This document shows positions 25,236 through 33,964 of a DNA stretch of 64,000 bases, in pieces (position 1 is the first letter of the stretch; each line of letters begins with the position of its first letter). The notes below the pieces were generated by a model. It was not told where the DNA came from and did not search any database. It worked only from the letters and a program-made list of their open reading frames with translations. This DNA is from Novosphingobium sp. MD-1 (GTDB lineage Bacteria > Pseudomonadota > Alphaproteobacteria > Sphingomonadales > Sphingomonadaceae), in NCBI RefSeq assembly GCF_001014975.1, contig NZ_BBXA01000033.1:124001-188000 (forward strand). Reading direction: 5' to 3'. The position numbers and the translations under genes were made by a program.

Positions 25236-26381
25236 TCAATCCTCGACGGCCAGCAGATAGAGCTGGCGCAGCGCGTCGATCGGCTTGATCTCGCCCTCAT
25301 GCTCGATGTGCCAGAAGGTCCAGCCGTTGCACGAAGGCGCGCCTTGCGCCTTGGCGCCAACGCCGTGGATCGACCCCGTATCAGTGCCCAGCGCGAGCGA
25401 CCCGTCGGCGCGCACGCTGGCCACGAAGCGGCGCTTCTTGTCGAAAAGCTGTGCGCCCGGCGCAATCCAGCCGCTTTCCACGAGCTGCCCGAACGCCACC
25501 TTGGGCGCGGACCGCTTGCTCTGCATCGTGGTCAGCGCGGATTCGTCGAGTGGCAGCGCCATCTCGATCCGCTCCTCGGCCACTTCGATATAGCTCGGCT
25601 CGCGCTCGCAGCCCAGCCAGTCGCGACCCAGGCGCTTGGCCACCGCGCCGGTGGTGCCGGTGCCGAAGAAGGGATCGAGCACGAGATCGCCCTTGTTCGT
25701 CGTGGCCAGCATCACGCGATAGAGCAGCGCTTCGGGCTTCTGGGTGGGATGTGCCTTGGCGCCGTTGCGCCGCAGTCGCTCCTGCCCGCTGCATATCGGG
25801 AGAACCCAGTCCGAGCGCATCTGCAATTCGTCGTTGAGCGTCTTCATCGCGCGATAGTTGAAGGTGTACTTCGCCTTCTCGCTCTTGGCCGCCCAAATCA
25901 GCGTTTCGTGCGCGTTGGTGAAGCGCGTGCCCTTGAAATTGGGCATCGGGTTTGCCTTGCGCCAGATGATGTCGTTGAGGATCCAGAAGCCCAGGTCCTG
26001 CAGGATCGCGCCGACGCGGAAGATGTTGTGGTAGCTGCCGATCACCCACAGCGAGCCATCGGGCTTGAGGATGCGGCGCGCTTCCGCCAGCCAGTCGCGC
26101 GTGAAGCTGTCATAGGCGGCGAAGCTGTCGAACTTGTCCCAATCGTCGGTCACGGCATCGACGTGGCTGCCATCGGGCCGCGCGAGATCGCCACCGAGTT
26201 GCAGGTTGTAGGGGGGATCGGCAAAGATCATGTCGATGCAGGCATCGGGCAGCTTGCGCATTTCCGCGATGCAATCGCCGCGCAGGATGCGGTTGACGGG
26301 TAGCGCTTCGCTCCGAAGCGCCTGCGCCGGAGCCGCGCGCAAAGCCCGCGCCCGCTCTTTCGCCAATGTTGCCGTCGTCAC
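25236..26381 (-). CDS. ccrM: Cell-cycle-type adenine DNA methyltransferase CcrM (GANTC)
   Basis: CcrM methylates adenine in GANTC and, in Caulobacter, acts at the end of replication to reset cell-cycle promoters. The 381-residue beta-class enzyme has DPPY at 55-58, the AdoMet loop DPFFGTGTTG at 236-245, and a C-terminal RAMA-like domain (about 280-381, ending near SCNGWTFWHIE) characteristic of CcrM. The start is GTG at 26381, with GGGGGA about 10 bases upstream. It lies downstream of rnhB, and the intergenic region is packed with GANTC sites, pointing to methylation-dependent self-regulation. Confidence 0.93.
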   Translation of the reverse strand: MTTATLAKERARALRAAPAQALRSEALPVNRILRGDCIAEMRKLPDACIDMIFADPPYNLQLGGDLARPDGSHVDAVTDDWDKFDSFAAYDSFTRDWLAEARRILKPDGSLWVIGSYHNIFRVGAILQDLGFWILNDIIWRKANPMPNFKGTRFTNAHETLIWAAKSEKAKYTFNYRAMKTLNDELQMRSDWVLPICSGQERLRRNGAKAHPTQKPEALLYRVMLATTNKGDLVLDPFFGTGTTGAVAKRLGRDWLGCEREPSYIEVAEERIEMALPLDESALTTMQSKRSAPKVAFGQLVESGWIAPGAQLFDKKRRFVASVRADGSLALGTDTGSIHGVGAKAQGAPSCNGWTFWHIEHEGEIKPIDALRQLYLLAVED

Positions 26382-26425
26382 GATCGAAAATCCCCCTGCT
26401 GACAGCCTATAGGGTGTTGCATCGG

Positions 26426-26543
26426 GACTCCCGCGTCAAGCCACGACTCGCCGGAATCAGGCGAGTCGCAGGCGATCCAGAAGGAGAACGGAACGAGTCC
26501 GGATCGATATGTTGAGTCCGCGCCACAAGGAACGACTCAACAT
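26426..26543 (-). promoter_or_regulatory. Cluster of seven GANTC sites with two inverted repeats upstream of ccrM
   Basis: GANTC occurs at 26426, 26445, 26454, 26463, 26495, 26514 and 26534, far denser than expected at this base composition. Two pairs lie in inverted repeats: CGACTCGCC/GGCGAGTCG (26444-26452 and 26460-26468), with another GAATC in the loop, and ATGTTGAGTC/GACTCAACAT (26509-26518 and 26534-26543). In Caulobacter, GANTC methylation in its own promoter represses ccrM. A comparable switch is inferred here. Confidence 0.7.
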
Positions 26544-26597
26544 CTTGTGGGGGAAAGACGGCCGAAAAAATTTGCCGATGCTACAGCAGGCCCGATG

Positions 26598-27218
26598 CTA
26601 TAGCAGGCAAAGCTGCGCCACGGGCGCGAAGCTGCGGCGATGCAGCGGCGTAGGCCCATGGCGGCGCAACGCGGCGAGATGTTCGGGCGTGCCGTATCCG
26701 GCATTGCGCTCCCAGCCATACTCCGGATGAACGCCCGCCGCTTCGCGCATGATCCGGTCGCGATGTTCCTTGGCGATGATCGAAGCGGCCGAGATGCACG
26801 GCTCGATCGCATCCCCACCCACGATCGCGCGCGCCGGCCAGCACCATTCCGGCCGACGCCCGTGCGGCGTCAGGTTGCCATCGACTCTCACCTCGCCGAC
26901 CGGACCTTCCAGCTGCGCGTGCAGCGTACCGACCGCCAGCGTCATCGCCAGCATGGTGGCGCCGAAGATATTGAGGCGGTCGATGTCCTCGACCTCGACC
27001 ACGCCCACCGCCCAGCGGCAATGGAGCTTGATCTGTTCCTCCAGCACCCCGCGCCGGGCGGCGCTGAGCTTCTTGGAATCGGCAAGCCCTTGCGGCGGCG
27101 CGTCGCCGAGCACGACCGCGGCGGCCACCACCGGCCCCGCCAGCGGTCCGCGCCCGGCTTCGTCCACGCCGATGACAAAACCGTGCAAGGATGTGGCACT
27201 GACGGAAGAGATGTGCAT
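26598..27218 (-). CDS. rnhB: Ribonuclease HII
   Basis: RNase HII removes ribonucleotides and RNA primers from DNA. The 206-residue protein has the catalytic motif DEAGRGPLAGPV (D19, E20), the SKKLS motif, DGN and AASIIAK. The ATG at 27218 gives the normal family length; an in-frame ATG at 27230 adds four residues and would overlap the start of the divergent sugar dehydrogenase gene. The much longer open frame to 27455 lies inside that gene. It precedes ccrM by 216 bp on the same strand. Confidence 0.92.
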   Translation of the reverse strand: MHISSVSATSLHGFVIGVDEAGRGPLAGPVVAAAVVLGDAPPQGLADSKKLSAARRGVLEEQIKLHCRWAVGVVEVEDIDRLNIFGATMLAMTLAVGTLHAQLEGPVGEVRVDGNLTPHGRRPEWCWPARAIVGGDAIEPCISAASIIAKEHRDRIMREAAGVHPEYGWERNAGYGTPEHLAALRRHGPTPLHRRSFAPVAQLCLL

Positions 27219-27228
27219 TGATGGCGGC

Positions 27229-28392
27229 ATGAGCAGAACGTTCCTCTCCGCCCTATCGCCCCTCGCCCTCGTCCTCGCAAGCTGCGGTTCGCCGATTTCG
27301 GCCCAGAAAGATGCGACGCACGATTCCGCGTCGCACGAGGTTCCCGCCGGGTCGGAGCCGTTCACGGTGACAGACGTTGCCACGTTCGACGAACCCTGGG
27401 CCATGGCCTTCCTGCCCGGCGCGGCCTCGGCGCTCGTTACCGAGCGTGCGGGCAAGCTGAAGCTGTGGCAGGCCAGCGGGCCGGTGCTGGACGTCGCCGG
27501 CGTTCCCCCGGTCGATTACGGCGGACAAGGCGGGCTCGGCGACGTGGCTCTGGCGCCCGATTTCGCCACCACCGGCACGATCTACCTGAGCTGGGCGGAA
27601 GCCGGCACCAACGACACGCGCGGCGCGGCCGTGGCGCGGGCGAAGCTCGTCACCGATGGCGGCAAGCCCCGGCTGGAAGGACTGCAGGTGATCTGGCGGC
27701 AGGTGCCCAAGGTGACCGGCCGCGGGCACTATTCGCACCGCATCGCCTTTTCGCCCGATGGCCAGTACCTGTTCCTCTCCTCGGGCGAACGGCAGAAGTT
27801 CGATCCGGCGCAGGACCTGGGCGTCAATCTCGGCAAGATCATCCGCCTGCTGCCCGATGGCACGCCCGCTCCGGGCAATCCGTTCGCCGATCGCGGCGGC
27901 GTTTCCGCGCAGATCTGGTCCTATGGCCACCGCAACGTGCTGGGCCTGAAGTTCGATGCGCAGGGCCGGTTGTGGGATCTCGAACACGGACCGGCGGGTG
28001 GCGACGAATTGAACATCGTCAAGCCTGGGCAGAACTACGGCTGGCCGATCGTGTCCAACGGCGATCACTATGACGGTCGCCCGATCCCGCGCCATGCCAC
28101 GCGCCCCGAATTCGCCGCCCCGGCGGTCAGCTGGAACCCGGTGATCGCGCCGGGCGATTTCCTCTTCTATTCGGGCAAGGCTTTCCCTGCGTGGAAGGAT
28201 CAGGCGCTGATCGCGGGGCTGGGATCGGAAGCGCTGGTCCGCGTCGCCATCGACGGCGAAAGCGCGCGCGAAGTGGAACGCTACCCCCTTGGCAACCGTC
28301 TGCGCGAGATCAAGGAAGCTCCGGACGGCACGATCTGGCTGCTGGAAGACGGCAAGGACGCCAAACTGCGCAAGCTCTCACCAAAACCCTAG
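27229..28392 (+). CDS. PQQ-dependent aldose sugar dehydrogenase-like lipoprotein
   Basis: The 387-residue protein has a lipoprotein signal peptide with lipobox VLASC (C19), then a six-bladed beta-propeller of the soluble glucose/aldose sugar dehydrogenase (YliI) family. It shows FDEPWAMAFLP, GGLGDVALAPDF, GHYSHRIAFSPDG (catalytic-type histidine), SYGHRNVLGL and EHGPAGGDELN. The enzyme would oxidise sugars in the periplasm using PQQ. The start codon is only 11 bp from the divergent rnhB start, so promoter and coding sequences are tightly packed. Confidence 0.88.
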   Translation: MSRTFLSALSPLALVLASCGSPISAQKDATHDSASHEVPAGSEPFTVTDVATFDEPWAMAFLPGAASALVTERAGKLKLWQASGPVLDVAGVPPVDYGGQGGLGDVALAPDFATTGTIYLSWAEAGTNDTRGAAVARAKLVTDGGKPRLEGLQVIWRQVPKVTGRGHYSHRIAFSPDGQYLFLSSGERQKFDPAQDLGVNLGKIIRLLPDGTPAPGNPFADRGGVSAQIWSYGHRNVLGLKFDAQGRLWDLEHGPAGGDELNIVKPGQNYGWPIVSNGDHYDGRPIPRHATRPEFAAPAVSWNPVIAPGDFLFYSGKAFPAWKDQALIAGLGSEALVRVAIDGESAREVERYPLGNRLREIKEAPDGTIWLLEDGKDAKLRKLSPKP

Positions 28393-28424
28393 GGCCGGCC
28401 CTGCTTCGCTGTTAGAGCGACGCC

Positions 28425-29102
28425 ATGGTTTTCGATCCTTCCATCGTCGATTGCTGGTTGTTCGATCTCGACAACACGCTCTACCCTGCCACCACTCGCA
28501 TGTTCGACCAGATCGATCATCGCATGGGCGCGTACATCGCCAACCTGCTGGGCTGCGACGACGACGAGGCGCGGCGCGTGCAGAAGCTCTACTTCCACGA
28601 TCACGGCACCACGCTTTCGGGCCTGATGCACTATCACGAGGTTTCGCCTTACGAATTCCTCGAGTTCGTCCACGACATCGACATGACTCCTCTGGCCACC
28701 GCGCCCCGGCTGGCGGACCGGATCACGCGCCTGCCCGGCCGCAAGATCGTGTTCACCAACGGTGATGCGCCCTATGCCGAGAAGGTGCTGGCCGCGCTCG
28801 ACCTGTCGGGTTGCTTCGACGGGATGTGGGACATCCACGCCATGAACTACCGGCCCAAGCCCGAGCCATCGGCCTACCATGGCGTGATCGAGGCGTTCGG
28901 CATCGTTCCCGAGCGCGCGGTCTTCGTCGAGGATTCGGCCCGCAACCTCGCCCCAGCCAAGGCGCTGGGGATGCAGACGATCTGGCTCGATCTCGCGACC
29001 GAATGGGGCGACCGCGCGATGGACCCCGCCGCGATCGACCTGGTCATCGATAACTTTTCCGAATGGCTCGACGCGCTTGCCCGCGACGGTGTGCTGGGCT
29101 AG
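28425..29102 (+). CDS. HAD-family pyrimidine 5'-nucleotidase-like hydrolase
   Basis: The 225-residue protein has the HAD nucleophile motif FDLDNTLYP (13-21, D14 and D16), motif II FTNGD and motif IV VEDSARNLAPAK. The DLDNTLYP wording is typical of the pyrimidine 5'-nucleotidase (SDT1/phosphoglycolate-like) subfamily. It starts 32 bp after the sugar dehydrogenase gene and ends 77 bp before dapD; the three may be cotranscribed. The substrate is inferred from subfamily only. Confidence 0.87.
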   Translation: MVFDPSIVDCWLFDLDNTLYPATTRMFDQIDHRMGAYIANLLGCDDDEARRVQKLYFHDHGTTLSGLMHYHEVSPYEFLEFVHDIDMTPLATAPRLADRITRLPGRKIVFTNGDAPYAEKVLAALDLSGCFDGMWDIHAMNYRPKPEPSAYHGVIEAFGIVPERAVFVEDSARNLAPAKALGMQTIWLDLATEWGDRAMDPAAIDLVIDNFSEWLDALARDGVLG

Positions 29103-29179
29103 GCGGCGCTCCTGAATTTCAGGCCTGTTCCGCAGGCGCCGCCCGCACTTGCGGGCAATCCAACAGTGGGGAGACCAAG

Positions 29180-30016
29180 ATGACCGCCCAGCTCGAAGCT
29201 GCCATCGAAAGCGCATGGGAAGCGCGTGACGGCGTGACGCCCGCCAGCAGCGACGTGCGCGCGGTAGTCGAACAGGCGCTGGAACTGCTCGATTCCGGCA
29301 AGGCCCGCGTGGCGGAAAAGATCGACGGCGAATGGCGCGTCAACCAGTGGCTCAAGAAGGCGGTGCTTCTTTCCTTCCGCCTCAACGACAACGCGGTGAT
29401 CGATGGCGGCGCGGCCGGCGCGCCCGCGTTCGACAAGGTGCCGTCGAAGTTCGAAGGCTGGGGCGAGAACCGCTTCCGCGACGCCGGCTTCCGCGTGGTG
29501 CCGGGCGCCGTCGCCCGCCGGGGCGCGCATATCGCCAAGGGCGTGGTGCTGATGCCCAGCTTCGTCAACATCGGCGCCTATGTCGATGAAGGCACGATGG
29601 TCGATACCTGGGCCACCGTCGGGTCCTGCGCGCAGATCGGCAAGAACGTGCACATTTCGGGCGGCGCGGGCATCGGCGGCGTGCTGGAACCGCTGCAGGC
29701 CGGCCCGGTCATCATCGAGGACGGCGCGTTCATCGGCGCGCGTTCGGAAGTGGCCGAAGGCGTGATCGTGGGCCAGGGCGCGGTGCTGTCCATGGGCGTG
29801 TTCCTGGGCGCGTCGACCAAGATCGTCGACCGCGCGACGGGCGAGGTCCACATCGGCCGCGTGCCGCCCTATGCGGTGGTCGTGCCCGGCTCGCTGCCCG
29901 GCAAGCCCCTGCCCGATGGCACGCCCGGCCCTTCGCTGTACTGCGCCGTGATCGTCAAGACGGTGGACGCGCAGACGCGCAGCAAGACCGGGATCAACGA
30001 ACTGCTGCGCGATTGA
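29180..30016 (+). CDS. dapD: Tetrahydrodipicolinate N-succinyltransferase DapD
   Basis: DapD transfers succinyl from succinyl-CoA to tetrahydrodipicolinate in the lysine/diaminopimelate pathway. The 278-residue protein has an N-terminal helical domain and a left-handed beta-helix of hexapeptide repeats (GAHIAKGVVLMPSFVNIGAYV and following), with MVDTWATVGSCAQIG and GGVLEPLQAGPV. GGGGAG lies before the ATG at 29180; an open frame upstream overlaps the HAD gene and is ignored. It leads a run of closely spaced small genes. Confidence 0.95.
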   Translation: MTAQLEAAIESAWEARDGVTPASSDVRAVVEQALELLDSGKARVAEKIDGEWRVNQWLKKAVLLSFRLNDNAVIDGGAAGAPAFDKVPSKFEGWGENRFRDAGFRVVPGAVARRGAHIAKGVVLMPSFVNIGAYVDEGTMVDTWATVGSCAQIGKNVHISGGAGIGGVLEPLQAGPVIIEDGAFIGARSEVAEGVIVGQGAVLSMGVFLGASTKIVDRATGEVHIGRVPPYAVVVPGSLPGKPLPDGTPGPSLYCAVIVKTVDAQTRSKTGINELLRD

Positions 30017-30029
30017 GTTCGCACCGCTG

Positions 30030-30383
30030 ATGCCCGTCGGCTGGAAGCTGGAGGAACACTGTCGTGCGGCACTGCTTCTCCGCTTCCCGCCGCGATACCC
30101 GCGCGTGATCGCCGACCATGTCACGCTCGGCCTGCATGATCGCGCGCCGCCATCCCCGGTGGGCGAAGCGCAGGTTATCGGCCGGTGCGACGACGATGCC
30201 GGCGTGGAAGCGCTGGTCGTGCGGATAGACGGTTCGACCGCGCGGCCGGACGGGCTGGTCTGGCACGTGACCTGGTCGCTTGCCGATGGGCGTGCGCCCC
30301 GGGAAAGCAACAGGGCCATCGCCACGCTCGGCTGGATACCCGTCGAACCCTTTCCGCTCGGGCTGGTCCCCGCGCTCTGGTAG
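30030..30383 (+). CDS. Small protein with two HxT motifs (possible 2H phosphoesterase)
   Basis: The 117-residue protein has H30-V-T-L and H79-V-T-W-S, two His-x-Thr motifs about 49 residues apart. This spacing and wording fit a minimal 2H phosphoesterase such as the RNA-repair (Swiss Army knife) branch. The family link is inferred from motifs only. It begins 14 bp after dapD and is probably cotranscribed with it. There is no signal peptide. Confidence 0.5.
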   Translation: MPVGWKLEEHCRAALLLRFPPRYPRVIADHVTLGLHDRAPPSPVGEAQVIGRCDDDAGVEALVVRIDGSTARPDGLVWHVTWSLADGRAPRESNRAIATLGWIPVEPFPLGLVPALW

Positions 30384-30421
30384 GCGTTGACGGCAGGCGG
30401 GCGCGCCGGCAAGGCAGCACC

Positions 30422-30862
30422 ATGGCTGCCGCCCCCTCTCTCATCGCCACGCTGGGGCTGTCCCCACACCCCGAAGGCGGCTGGTATCGCGAAACCTGGC
30501 GCGCACCGGCACAGCCGGGCACGCGCGCGGCCGCCACGGCTATCCTGTTCCTGCTGGAAGCGGGGCAAGCGTCGCACTGGCACCGGGTGGACGCCGCCGA
30601 AATCTGGCTGTGGCACGGCGGCGACGCGCTGGACCTGCGGATCGCCGCGCACGACCACGCCGCTCCGGCAACACACCGGCTCGGCCCCGATGTCACGACC
30701 GGGCATAGCGTGCAGGCGGTGGTGCCCGAACAGCACTGGCAGGCGGCCTCGCCCGTGGCCGGAGGGCCGCACGGCTATACGCTGGTGTCCTGCGTGGTCG
30801 CCCCGGCCTTTGAGTTCTCCGGCTTCACGCTCGCCGCGCCGGGCTGGGAACCGGGCGCATGA
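30422..30862 (+). CDS. DUF985 cupin-fold protein
   Basis: The 146-residue protein carries the DUF985 hallmark HPEGGWYRETWR at 16-27, the SHWHRVDAAEIWLWH metal-site-like stretch and a C-terminal VVAPAFEFSGFTLA. The family has a cupin (RmlC-like) beta-barrel; its biochemical role is unknown, and the conserved histidines suggest metal or sugar binding. It overlaps the next gene by 4 bp (ATGA), so the two are translationally coupled. Confidence 0.87.
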   Translation: MAAAPSLIATLGLSPHPEGGWYRETWRAPAQPGTRAAATAILFLLEAGQASHWHRVDAAEIWLWHGGDALDLRIAAHDHAAPATHRLGPDVTTGHSVQAVVPEQHWQAASPVAGGPHGYTLVSCVVAPAFEFSGFTLAAPGWEPGA

Positions 30863-31275
30863 AGGACAGCATCGCGCGCATCGGCTGGCGCTTCGTGCTG
30901 GCGGCGTTCTACGCGCTGGCCGGCGTGCTTCATATCGTCCGTCCAGCGCCGTTCCTTTCGATCATGCCGGCGTGGGTTCCCGCGCCCGAACTGGTCGTGC
31001 TGCTGACCGGATGGGCCGAACTGCTGGGCGCCATCGGCCTGGTCCAGCCGGTCTCTCGCGCCCTGCGCCGCGCCGCCGGGATCGGTCTGGCGCTCTACGC
31101 GGTCTGCGTGTTCCCCGCGAACATCCACCATTTCGCGCTGGACATGGCGAAAGCGGATCACGGTTTCGGCCTTGCCTATCATATTCCCCGCATGTTCGCG
31201 CAGCCGGTGCTGGTCTGGCTGGCGCTGTGGGTCGCCACCGTGATCGACTGGCCGTTCGCGCGGCGCAAGGGTTGA
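30859..31275 (+). CDS. DoxX-family membrane protein
   Basis: The 138-residue protein has four predicted transmembrane helices and DoxX-like features: FYALAGVLHIVRPAPF at the start, GWAELLGAIGLV, and FPANIHHFALDM. Members are small inner-membrane proteins of uncertain redox or quinone function. It is coupled to the DUF985 gene through an ATGA overlap and precedes the TauE/SafE gene by 8 bp. Confidence 0.8.
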   Translation: MKDSIARIGWRFVLAAFYALAGVLHIVRPAPFLSIMPAWVPAPELVVLLTGWAELLGAIGLVQPVSRALRRAAGIGLALYAVCVFPANIHHFALDMAKADHGFGLAYHIPRMFAQPVLVWLALWVATVIDWPFARRKG

Positions 31276-31283
31276 ATTCCACG

Positions 31284-32036
31284 ATGCTGCTGGCCGATCC
31301 CTTCACCCTGTTCGTTTGCGCGCTGGCCGTGGTTCTCGTGGGCATGGCCAAGGGCGGTTTCGCCGGGCTTGGCGTGCTGGCGACGCCGCTGGTCGCGCTG
31401 GCGCTGCCCCCGTCCCAAGCCGCCGCGATCATCCTGCCGATCCTGATCGCGCAGGACGTGATCAGCGTTTGGTCGTTCCGGCATAGCTGGGACCGCTGGA
31501 TCGTCGCATGGATGCTGCCGGGCGCGGTGGTGGGCATCGGCATCGGCTGGGCCTTCGCCGCCTGGGTCAACGAAAACGTGCTGATGGCTGCGCTGGGCGC
31601 CATCACGCTGGGCTTCGGGCTTTACCGGCTGTGGCTGGAGCGCGGGCATCGCGTGGTCGCCGCATCGACCTCACCGGGCTGGGTCGGCCTGCTGTTCGGC
31701 GCGGCCACCGGCCTCACCAGCCAGATCGCGCACGCTGGTGGCCCGCCGTTCCAGATATGGGTGGCGCCGCGCAAGCTGCCGCACGTGACGTACGTCGGCA
31801 CCAACTCGATCCTGTTCGCGGCGATCAACTGGCTGAAACTTCCAAGCTACATCGCGCTGGGCGTGATGACGCACCAAGTGCTGGTGGCCGCGCTGATGCT
31901 GCTGCCGCTGGCGGCGGCCAGCACGCTGGTGTCGATCCGCCTGTTGCGCCGGCTCAAGCCAGACCGGTTCTATCACATCACTTACTGGCTGATGGTGTTC
32001 CTGGGCGCGAAGCTCGTGTGGTCGGGCCTGTTCTGA
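31284..32036 (+). CDS. TauE/SafE-family anion permease
   Basis: The 250-residue protein has about eight hydrophobic helices and the TauE/SafE pattern: MAKGGFAGLGVLATPL near the N-terminus (inverted repeat one) and GAATGLTSQIAHAGGPPFQIW in the second repeat. These exporters move sulfonates, sulfite or other organic anions. No substrate can be assigned. The ATG at 31284 is 8 bp after the DoxX gene; it is convergent with the MFS gene with 3 bp between stops. Confidence 0.83.
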   Translation: MLLADPFTLFVCALAVVLVGMAKGGFAGLGVLATPLVALALPPSQAAAIILPILIAQDVISVWSFRHSWDRWIVAWMLPGAVVGIGIGWAFAAWVNENVLMAALGAITLGFGLYRLWLERGHRVVAASTSPGWVGLLFGAATGLTSQIAHAGGPPFQIWVAPRKLPHVTYVGTNSILFAAINWLKLPSYIALGVMTHQVLVAALMLLPLAAASTLVSIRLLRRLKPDRFYHITYWLMVFLGAKLVWSGLF

Positions 32037-32039
32037 ACC

Positions 32040-33254
32040 TCAGGCACGCAAGCTGGCGGGCAGGCGACGCAGCAGCACGAGCGCGATCAGCGCGAACCCG
32101 GCGGAGATCAGGAACGGCACGCCGGGGAAATAGACCGGCGCGGCGGGGCCGGTGAACCAGGCCATTGGCCAGGTCAGCACCATCGGCGCGATCACGCCGG
32201 CGATCCCCGTCGTCATGGAGGCGATGCCTTGCACTTCCCCCTGCGTTTCCGGGGTGGCGCGGGATGAGAGCATGGCCATCACGCTCGGCTGCACCAGCGA
32301 TTGCACCGCCACGGCGGCCAGGATGGCGAAAGCGACGATCGTGGAGGTGGTGAAGGCATACGTCACGAAGCCGATCGCCGCGCCGATGATTCCCACCGTC
32401 GCCGCATCGCGTTCGCCCAGGCGGCGCACCGCGCGGCCGGTCAGGAACACCTGAGCGAAGGCGATGGTCACGCCCACGGCCGCCAGGCTGAGGCCGATCA
32501 TCCGGTCCGACCAGCCGAACTGGGCAATGCCATAGAAGCTCCAGGTCAGCGGATAGACAAGGCCAGCCAGTTGCCAGAACAGCAGCACCAGCGCGACGTT
32601 CAGCATCCCCGGCTGCGCGCGCAGCACCCGCCAGGACCCGAGCGGATTGGCGCGCGACAGCGTAAACGGCCGGCGGTTTTCATGCGCCAGCGTTTCGGGA
32701 AACACCGTCAGCCCGTACAGGAAGTTCAGGCCGGCAAGCACACCCGCCGCCACGAAAGGCGCGCGATCGCCCCATCCCGTCAGCAGCCCGCCCAGGGCCG
32801 GTCCGACCACGAAGCCCACGCCGAAGCCGGCGCTGACCATGGCGAAGTTGCGCGCGCGATCCTGTGGCGCGGTGACGTCGGCAATGGCCGCCTGCGCCGG
32901 CGCGTAGCTCCCGCCGAAAAGGCCCGACAGCACGCGCCCCAGGAAGATCAGCGGCAGCGTGTGCGCCAGCGCGAGCAGGGCATAGTCGACCGCCAGCCCG
33001 CCCAGCGCCGCCAGCAGAACCGGCCGCCGCCCCACCGCATCGCTGAGATTGCCCAGCACCGGGGCCGCAATGAAGCTTGCCACCGCCATGGCCAGCCCCA
33101 TCCATGTCCCGACGCCGATGGCCTGCGCCAGATCCAGGCCGCCCACATCCATCAGCAGGCGCGGCAATACCGGCATGACAAGGCCGAACCCCATCGCGTC
33201 GATGAAGATGGTAATAGCGATGAAGGTGACGGTATGGCGGTTCGGGGAAGTCAT
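32040..33254 (-). CDS. MFS drug efflux transporter, TetA-like
   Basis: The 404-residue protein has twelve hydrophobic helices and the MFS motif A region LGNLSDAVGRRPVLL between helices 2 and 3. GFGLVMPVLPRLL in helix 1 and GPALGGLLTGWG after helix 5 (motif C type) resemble the TetA tetracycline exporters. Similarity at family level does not prove tetracycline export. The ATG at 33254 excludes a 17-residue upstream extension without a ribosome site. No TetR gene is adjacent. Confidence 0.83.
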   Translation of the reverse strand: MTSPNRHTVTFIAITIFIDAMGFGLVMPVLPRLLMDVGGLDLAQAIGVGTWMGLAMAVASFIAAPVLGNLSDAVGRRPVLLAALGGLAVDYALLALAHTLPLIFLGRVLSGLFGGSYAPAQAAIADVTAPQDRARNFAMVSAGFGVGFVVGPALGGLLTGWGDRAPFVAAGVLAGLNFLYGLTVFPETLAHENRRPFTLSRANPLGSWRVLRAQPGMLNVALVLLFWQLAGLVYPLTWSFYGIAQFGWSDRMIGLSLAAVGVTIAFAQVFLTGRAVRRLGERDAATVGIIGAAIGFVTYAFTTSTIVAFAILAAVAVQSLVQPSVMAMLSSRATPETQGEVQGIASMTTGIAGVIAPMVLTWPMAWFTGPAAPVYFPGVPFLISAGFALIALVLLRRLPASLRA

Positions 33255-33392
33255 CGGCCTTGCTTGCCTGATTACATCTTGGAACAAAAGAAATACATGC
33301 GCCATGATGTCGGCGGCAGACCGGAAACACTGGCCATAGGGTCAACGGGCTGCCATGGGCACAGGCGATCCCCTCATTACAGGATGCCGGAC

Positions 33393-33695
33393 ATGAGCGA
33401 CGACGAATACGTCTACGATGAAGACAGCGGCGAATGGATGACTGCGGCCGATCTTGCGGCGAAGCGCGCGGCGGAAAGCTCCATCGAAGTACGCGATGCG
33501 GTGGGGAACCTGCTGGCGGACGGCGATCAGGTAACGCTGATCAAGGATCTGGACGTCAAGGGCGCGGGGCAGACGCTCAAGCGCGGGACGCTGATCAAGT
33601 CGATCCGGCTGACCGGCGATCCTCAGGAAATCGACTGCAAGTTCGACGGCATCAAGGGACTCGTGCTGCGCGCCGAGTTCGTCCGCAAGCGCTGA
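33393..33695 (+). CDS. PhnA-type protein (alkylphosphonate utilisation family)
   Basis: The 100-residue protein ends with the PhnA C-terminal domain: RDAVGNLLADGDQVTLIKDL, VKGAGQTLKRGTLIKSIRL, and DCKFDGIKGLVLRAEFVRK. It lacks the N-terminal zinc ribbon of full-length PhnA; an acidic stretch (MSDDEYVYDED) takes its place. PhnA's name comes from a phosphonate locus, but its role is unclear. AGGATG 6-8 bases upstream supports the ATG at 33393. Confidence 0.8.
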   Translation: MSDDEYVYDEDSGEWMTAADLAAKRAAESSIEVRDAVGNLLADGDQVTLIKDLDVKGAGQTLKRGTLIKSIRLTGDPQEIDCKFDGIKGLVLRAEFVRKR

Positions 33696-33964
33696 CGCGA
33701 CACCGCACCGCAGCATATGGCGGCGCGACGTCCCGTACCCCACGGCACTCCGGCCGCCACATCCCGTTTTCAGGACGCGGTTTTGGCAACGCCCTTTCGC
33801 CAATACGCTTATGTTTTCGTTAAAAATCCCGAGCGAATTGCATCTTTTGCAATCGGACCGTCCGCAAATACACTTGCTCGCACACGCACAATCATTATCT
33901 CGCCTAACAACAAGATAACGGGTGCCCAAGGCAATCTTTCCTTCCTGAGACAGGGGATATTGCC

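Noticed and set aside
32301..33695. 464-residue plus-strand frame ending in the PhnA domain
   Set aside because: Only the last 100 residues have PhnA homology; the rest is antisense to the MFS gene, which has full membrane topology.
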